A stretch of DNA of 43,478 nt from IMG/VR virus record IMGVR_UViG_3300042879_003157, positions 1 to 43,478 of that record; one strand, given 5' to 3'. This document shows positions 38,901 through 43,478 of this stretch, in pieces. This DNA is from a virus. The position numbers and the translations under genes were made by a program. Within the stretch, counting starts at the first letter, position 1. Every line of letters starts with the position of its first letter. A model generated the notes under the pieces. That model was not told where the DNA came from, made no database searches, and saw only the letters and a program-made list of their open reading frames with translations.

Positions 38901-41258
38901 TTTTTATATGGACAACCAGATGAATATAATTACGATTATTTAAAACGTATAAATATACCATATCCAAGATTTTGGATGAATACAGAAAAATATGATACTA
39001 CGGAATTAGCAAACGAAATATCAACATTAGGATTTGATTTTACAGAAAACGCAATGCCTAATGATTTATTTTATTTAGATAGAGGCAGATATACATGTCA
39101 TAAAGGAAATTTAAGAAATCTAAAAAATAATTGGCATTTAGATCCAAATCCTAAATTTTATATGAAGTATGCTTTTATGTACACTCATGTAAATGGAGTT
39201 TTAGATTTTTTTACAGAATCTGAAATTAATTTGGCGCATAGAGATTGGGAAGATAAAGACGAATCAAGATATTACGATCCTTATAGATTTAATGACATTA
39301 ATAGTTTATTTGATGCTAAAATTATAAAAAAAGATAATTTTTTTAAATATGATTTTTCATTAAGTGCTTCTAAGTTTATTACAAATCTTACATCATTCGG
39401 ACAAATTCAAGATAGAAATTATGATCCTAAAGTTGCTGAAAAATGTTTTTCTTATTATCCAAAAAGATTAATTTATTCTCTTCAAGCGCAAGATGAATTT
39501 AAAAAAGATTTTTGGAAAGTATTTTTAGCTAATAATTATAAAGATTTTAGTAAAATAACTACAATAAAACCTATTAATCAAACTGGTGCAATTATATTTT
39601 TTCCTTATAAATCACCTCAATTATTTCGAGGTGTAGATACATTACAAACAGATTTAAATACTAAAATTACAATTGGTGATGGTGGATTGTTTAATCAGTC
39701 TCCTCAAAATATTGTAAATTCAGATTTATCGAATGAGTATGGTTCTTGCGAAAGTGCAAAATCTGTAATTAATACACCTGCTGGTTTATTTTTTATATCG
39801 CAAGCCCAAGGTAAAATATTTCAATTTTCAGAGGGATTAGTTAACATATCTGATCAAGGTATGAAATGGTGGTTTAATAAATATCTTCCTTCTGTATTAA
39901 TAAAACAATTTCCTGAATTAGAAAATTCTGTATTAAGTGATAATACGGTAGTAGGTATTGGTTGTCAATCAATTTATGACCCTAATGACGATGTAGTTTA
40001 TTTTTGTAAAAAAGATTATAGTGTTAAAAAAGAATTCGATATAACATTTAATTCAAATCAATTTTATTTAAATAAAACTATTCCAATTAAACTTGGTGAT
40101 CCTGAATATTTTGATGATGTTTCATTTACAGTATCTTATGATGTAAAATATAAATCTTGGATATCATTTCATGATTGGCACCCCGATTTAACAATACCAA
40201 GTATAAATCATTTTTTAACTACAAAAACTGAAACATTTGAAACTCCAGTTTGTCCTCCAGGATATGTTTATGATAATATTACAAAAAATTGTGTTTTAAA
40301 TATTTATGAGTCTGAACCAGCTATTGTTGATATTGATGAAGTTCCGGTTATAATTTCTTCTATAAATCAATGCTCTTGTCCTGAAGGTTATACATTAGTG
40401 TATCCTACTACATCATCAACATGGAGTTCTCAAACTGGAAATTGTACAGACAAAAATCCACCAATTTGTAGAAAAGTATCTTGTAAATGCCCAGATAATA
40501 ATGGTTTTGTTATAGATTCAATATCTGGTTTTTCTGATGATGTTTATTTAGCTGGTCCTAATGGAGATTTAAATTATATTAATAATAATCCTGTTATATG
40601 CCATTATAAAAATTCAGATAGAGTTCCTGCAGCAACTACTGGAACAGGAATATGGCGACATAATAACAGATGTGATTTATATTCTAATTTTTATGGTGTA
40701 GATTACCCTTGGGAAATTGAAATGACTAATAATTCTGGGCAAACCGTTACAACATTAAAAAGTTTAGAATATCAATTAGAATCATATGTTTATAAAGGAG
40801 ATTTAAATAACAAATGTGGGGATGATAAATGGCATGATTTAGATTTTAATTTTGATGAAGTTATTATTTATAATTCAGAACAAACTTCAGGTTTACTAAG
40901 ATTAACCATTAATCCTAAAGAAAATCCATTTTTAGCTTTAAATTATCCAATCATCACTCAAAATGATATTAAAATATTATATTCAAAAGAAGAACAAAAA
41001 TATAGATTTAATCAATTTTGGGATATAACAAATAATAGAGGTGAATTTGACAATTCTCAACAAGAAATTTTTATAACTCATCTTAATGGATATATAAAAG
41101 ATTTAAATTTAAATAATTTAAATTATTTTAAAAAAGAAAATGAAAGAAAAAAATTTAGACATTACAGTAATAAAATTCTATTAAGAAGAAAAAAATCTAA
41201 TAATCGACAAATGTTACTTAGATTAAGTGAAGTAAAATTTAATATTTCAATAAGATGA
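35985..41258 (+). CDS. Giant tail (muzzle/stabilisation-type) protein (1757 aa)
   Basis: The N-terminus (SKGMIKDIHGSIQTNNSWSH) followed by repeated WD/YD beta segments is the hallmark of the large stabilisation protein that closes the tail of crAss-like phages, analogous in position to P22 gp10. Two hydrophobic, Gly/Ala-rich stretches at about residues 662-690 (IGAIIAAIVGIGYAIKAMSG) and 721-741 could enter a membrane. The C-terminal region (about 1420-1500) has Cys-rich CPPGYVYDN and CPEGYTLVYP knots. It is probably the tail tip or muzzle that opens at infection. Confidence 0.78.
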   Translation: MSKEKVLNTFSKGMIKDIHGSIQTNNSWSHARNAKNNSLDGDTGVISNEPANFKTGVIPYTAIGFIHKSADKWYVFSTDDVNSEIGLYDDSTGEYNLIVNAPCLNFNRKYLITGGSKENFDCTWQIYWDDGNNPSRTLNVDKIPWIKYITSPPNASCITYANSNVLNCEELRIAPLVDTPCVKLSIGKDGGLLRNGAYKAFIAYLENDQKVTDYIGISNIQTLFDHNQNSGSLIVNLSNLDKNFDFFELVILSNNQQNIVAKKIGSYSTQQTTVYIDYIDQSLETVSLKNLFLRTPAYEKSDKMFVVNDYLIRQGPTEQFDFNYQPLANQIKTEWVVIEYPQDYYIKGGNNVGYLRDEVYSFFIRWVYNTGEKSKSYHIPGRSANPLGRNQNGDLINELGQTSGPNSVDGSNYMFEIYNTATTTSLSQSTFGDGVILGRGEMAYWQSTEKYPATQPEIWDSTYVENGINLGETTNTNFNLCGKNIRHHKMPTEETSPILKLYDKTKNTIRILGVEFSNIKKPKFNDGKEIPNIVGYEILRGSREGNKSILAKGVFRNMREYTIPESTLKGLYPNYPYNDLNPDIYFHTGSQLFSKRSDGCHDLQESITAFKPLSDYSKKVFTFHSPDLMFKDVYLNANEVRLYGEYFGESIGYFINSELHPKNVLIRNIGAIIAAIVGIGYAIKAMSGTRTTSVGFPANIVTGIFDLSGGTAADSLLTGGSLYNAVLGTLSAAGLGAGIRYDNERSDPIASAPGLIKIATSFLILRQKLAEGAQEIINTMYNFSKPNDHVYKHNSYGELFDFSKADIYNIFRTKIVDQNFIGSSFQVFNKTNKINNLFRPKTIAIAVNNELPNPRIVDKSRYVISGYFENNRIVHQDNFLKSPEIKRSKPISMQYGALKFNFQNQYGQLDNIKQTLVLTCASVKSISLLNSIPNKKTRNKNTNKIFKSGVIFGGDVYVNRYTEKVIMPIFSDFLYGQPDEYNYDYLKRINIPYPRFWMNTEKYDTTELANEISTLGFDFTENAMPNDLFYLDRGRYTCHKGNLRNLKNNWHLDPNPKFYMKYAFMYTHVNGVLDFFTESEINLAHRDWEDKDESRYYDPYRFNDINSLFDAKIIKKDNFFKYDFSLSASKFITNLTSFGQIQDRNYDPKVAEKCFSYYPKRLIYSLQAQDEFKKDFWKVFLANNYKDFSKITTIKPINQTGAIIFFPYKSPQLFRGVDTLQTDLNTKITIGDGGLFNQSPQNIVNSDLSNEYGSCESAKSVINTPAGLFFISQAQGKIFQFSEGLVNISDQGMKWWFNKYLPSVLIKQFPELENSVLSDNTVVGIGCQSIYDPNDDVVYFCKKDYSVKKEFDITFNSNQFYLNKTIPIKLGDPEYFDDVSFTVSYDVKYKSWISFHDWHPDLTIPSINHFLTTKTETFETPVCPPGYVYDNITKNCVLNIYESEPAIVDIDEVPVIISSINQCSCPEGYTLVYPTTSSTWSSQTGNCTDKNPPICRKVSCKCPDNNGFVIDSISGFSDDVYLAGPNGDLNYINNNPVICHYKNSDRVPAATTGTGIWRHNNRCDLYSNFYGVDYPWEIEMTNNSGQTVTTLKSLEYQLESYVYKGDLNNKCGDDKWHDLDFNFDEVIIYNSEQTSGLLRLTINPKENPFLALNYPIITQNDIKILYSKEEQKYRFNQFWDITNNRGEFDNSQQEIFITHLNGYIKDLNLNNLNYFKKENERKKFRHYSNKILLRRKKSNNRQMLLRLSEVKFNISIR

Positions 41259-43478
41259 AAAAATTACAACGCGGTTTACCAAAAGGAAGATATTCAAAAT
41301 ATGGATATAAACGAAACAGTCCTGATGTAAATAAACCTTTTAATATTATTCCTTCAGGAAACATTACTATGAAGGACGTGGACTTTCCTGTTAGAGGTGT
41401 AGATAATCTTGGCAACGAGATTGTAATGATGCCAGGGCGCGAGTACACTTTTCCTGGTGACTACGTTGTTGAAACTCCGTATCAAAAAGGCGGTGAATCA
41501 AATGCAACTTATAATTCTAACTGGTTAAACAAATACCAAGACGCGGGAGAAGTTCCACCAAAAGATAATTATATTGAAGTAAGAAGTGGTAATACATTTG
41601 ATGACTATATTACAAATCCTTTAATAAACGGTATTGCAAGAGGTCTTGATGTTACAGGTGATTGGTTAAATAACACATTACAATCTGCAACAAAAAATGC
41701 TTTAGAGACAATGTACAATAGTCCTACAACGGCGTCAACTGCAGCACGAATTCAATATGGAGCAAGACCGTGGTTAGGTAAAAATATTAGACCTGTTGCA
41801 TATCCTGGAATTTTTACAGCACCGATAGAACTTACAAGAGGAGCACTCGGTATGAATCCTCCGCCATCTAAAGATGCTCAAGGAGATTACAGCGTGGAAG
41901 AAGAAGCTTGGAGAAAAGCTTTAGGTTTACAAATGAATCCTAAGTATATAGTACCATCAAACTATAAACCATCAAAAGCTAAAAATCCAAACGCACAATA
42001 CTATACTCTTAACAGAGATGTTATTGATCCTCAGCTTTTGATTGCTGAAGCAAAAAGAAGAAACTTGCAGGAAGGTCAATCGGTGGTTATTTCTTCTCTT
42101 GCGCCATATATACGTGAAAATTTTATGCCAAAAGATGAGTTTTCTCAAATTGATCCATTACAGAACTTTACAATAGGTGTTGGTAAAGACAAGAAAGGAA
42201 AATACGTATCTATATATGATAAGTATGATTTTGAAGGTCCTTTAAATTCATTTATAACACCATATGAATTTTATGATAGATATTATTACCAACGGGCAGG
42301 ACAAACTTCACCTACTTACTTTGGAGGAACATTGCCAACGGCAGACATTGTTTCTGACAACTCTGGCACACAATATCCCTACTACAAAAACTTGACAGAT
42401 GAAGAGAAAAGATTTTTCAGTTCTAATACACCAATAGGCAGAGCAGTTAGAGCAAAAGCTCAAACAGGAAAAGTAGGGCAAACGTATAATGACTTGTCAA
42501 AAGCAGCTAAAACAATTGGAAAAACAGCTGCAGAATTCACAGGTGTTCCTGGAGCTGTGAGATTCTCAAGAAATCCATCAGAAAATCTTAAAGGTGCATT
42601 AAGTACTATTGAAAAAACAATTATTGGAGCATCGCCTGGAGTTCCTCAAAGCTCTACTCCATATGACTCTAAAGAAGTTGAGGGGTTTTTTAACACATTA
42701 GATGCTGCGGGATTAGCATCAATGGGAGCACCTTTAGTAAAAACAGGTATATCTGGGGCAAGAGCTCTTCCTGTTGTAGCAAGACAAGCTGGCAGATATG
42801 CTACAACACAGACTCCTTTAAGAAATGCTTGGAAATTAAATCCTTGGGCATTTAAACCTGATCCTAAAGCTGCTTATAGAATGTTAGGAGATGAAGGATT
42901 TGATGATGCTATTCAAGTAGGTTATCTTAGGGCAAAACCTTCTGCAGGAAAATGGAATACTCAAACAGGTAAAGTTGAATACGGTACACCTAATTATGAG
43001 CATCCTTATTTTTCTGTAGGAAAACCTTGGGATAAAAATTTAGTTCCTGGAAAACCTCATATGGGTTATAAAGGACCTTACATGGCAGAATTAAAAAATC
43101 AAAAATTGATTGAAAATGATTTAGGTTATTCAACAGGTAGAAATAATATATTTAGACCTGAAGAACAAATATTTACAGATAATCCTAATCTTAGATTTTA
43201 TAAAGAAGATTGGTTAAGAGGATATAAAGAAATTCCTAAATCTATTAATAAAGATGGTGAATTAGATGGAATATTAGGAGATGAAACTAAAGCTGCTTTA
43301 GAAGATTGGCAGAAAAAAAATTCTAAAAAACAACTAGGCGGAGCATTATTAAAAGCTCAATTTGGTGCTTTTGGAACTATACCAACTTCTCCACCATTTA
43401 TGCCACAAAAAGAAAATGTTGTTACTTCTAAAAAAGTTGATAATTTACCTAAAATAAAAGTTAATACAACTGTTCCTG
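41255..43478 (+). CDS. Large virion protein, N-terminal 741 aa (cut by window edge)
   Basis: The frame opens at 41255 (MKKLQRGLPKGRYSKYGYKR), overlapping the previous stop by 4 bases, and stays open to the right edge. The first 80 residues contain IPSGNITMKDVDFPVRGVDN and MPGREYTFPGD, a block I recognise at the start of large virion proteins of Bacteroidetes phages. Near residues 668-690, KDGELDGILGDETKAALEDW matches a peptidoglycan-binding type 1 motif. An Ala/Gly-rich helical region lies between. It could be an ejected cargo or wall-penetrating protein. The true length is unknown. Confidence 0.65.
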   Translation, partial: MKKLQRGLPKGRYSKYGYKRNSPDVNKPFNIIPSGNITMKDVDFPVRGVDNLGNEIVMMPGREYTFPGDYVVETPYQKGGESNATYNSNWLNKYQDAGEVPPKDNYIEVRSGNTFDDYITNPLINGIARGLDVTGDWLNNTLQSATKNALETMYNSPTTASTAARIQYGARPWLGKNIRPVAYPGIFTAPIELTRGALGMNPPPSKDAQGDYSVEEEAWRKALGLQMNPKYIVPSNYKPSKAKNPNAQYYTLNRDVIDPQLLIAEAKRRNLQEGQSVVISSLAPYIRENFMPKDEFSQIDPLQNFTIGVGKDKKGKYVSIYDKYDFEGPLNSFITPYEFYDRYYYQRAGQTSPTYFGGTLPTADIVSDNSGTQYPYYKNLTDEEKRFFSSNTPIGRAVRAKAQTGKVGQTYNDLSKAAKTIGKTAAEFTGVPGAVRFSRNPSENLKGALSTIEKTIIGASPGVPQSSTPYDSKEVEGFFNTLDAAGLASMGAPLVKTGISGARALPVVARQAGRYATTQTPLRNAWKLNPWAFKPDPKAAYRMLGDEGFDDAIQVGYLRAKPSAGKWNTQTGKVEYGTPNYEHPYFSVGKPWDKNLVPGKPHMGYKGPYMAELKNQKLIENDLGYSTGRNNIFRPEEQIFTDNPNLRFYKEDWLRGYKEIPKSINKDGELDGILGDETKAALEDWQKKNSKKQLGGALLKAQFGAFGTIPTSPPFMPQKENVVTSKKVDNLPKIKVNTTVP

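Overview
This is part of a tailed double-stranded DNA phage genome, most likely a crAss-like phage (Crassvirales) infecting a Bacteroidetes host. The evidence is an AT-rich sequence with short, tightly overlapping genes (ATGA and TAATG junctions) in two divergent blocks, and a late block in the order IHF-like protein, zinc protein, PD-(D/E)XK nuclease, large terminase, portal, scaffold-like protein, major capsid protein, connector/ring proteins, fibres and a 1757-residue tail protein. Family names come from reading the translations; no database search was possible. The standard genetic code appears to be used.

Left block (1-9830, minus strand). Mostly small accessory or early genes: a DnaA domain IV-like protein, an HNH endonuclease, a possible ssDNA-binding protein, winged-helix/HTH proteins and many hypotheticals. 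It contains an unusual tRNA region (2454-3786). One class I tRNA has a 31-nt anticodon loop, a tRNA-Gln has a mismatched 3' end, and four elements share the same leucine-type acceptor, D and T arms around completely different inserts of 59-119 nt. An AT-rich tandem array of palindromes lies at 8412-8582. A 650-base, relatively GC-rich, hairpin-dense stretch without a convincing gene lies at 8842-9491, and four copies of a 15-base tag occur in and beside it.

Divergent control region (9831-10003). GC-rich hairpins and AT-rich repeats separate the two gene blocks and should hold the promoters for both directions.

Right block (10004-43478, plus strand). A pre-terminase set of small genes includes the IHF-like protein, a zinc protein, the nuclease and a SET-domain protein. 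Terminase, portal, scaffold and major capsid protein follow, ending at a strong terminator. Next come a DUF1566/Lcl lectin-like protein, connector-like proteins, a Dps-like protein with intact ferroxidase ligands and another virion protein before a second terminator. A fibre/adhesin cluster follows, including a repeated Ig-like protein with a second lectin-like domain inserted, and ends at a third terminator. The last section holds a metallophosphoesterase, further ring/adaptor proteins, the giant tail protein and the N-terminal 741 residues of another large protein that runs off the window.

Together the right block builds and packages the virion. The left block looks like takeover, replication-accessory and RNA genes. 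The DNA polymerase, RNA polymerase and lysis genes expected of this group are not in the window.
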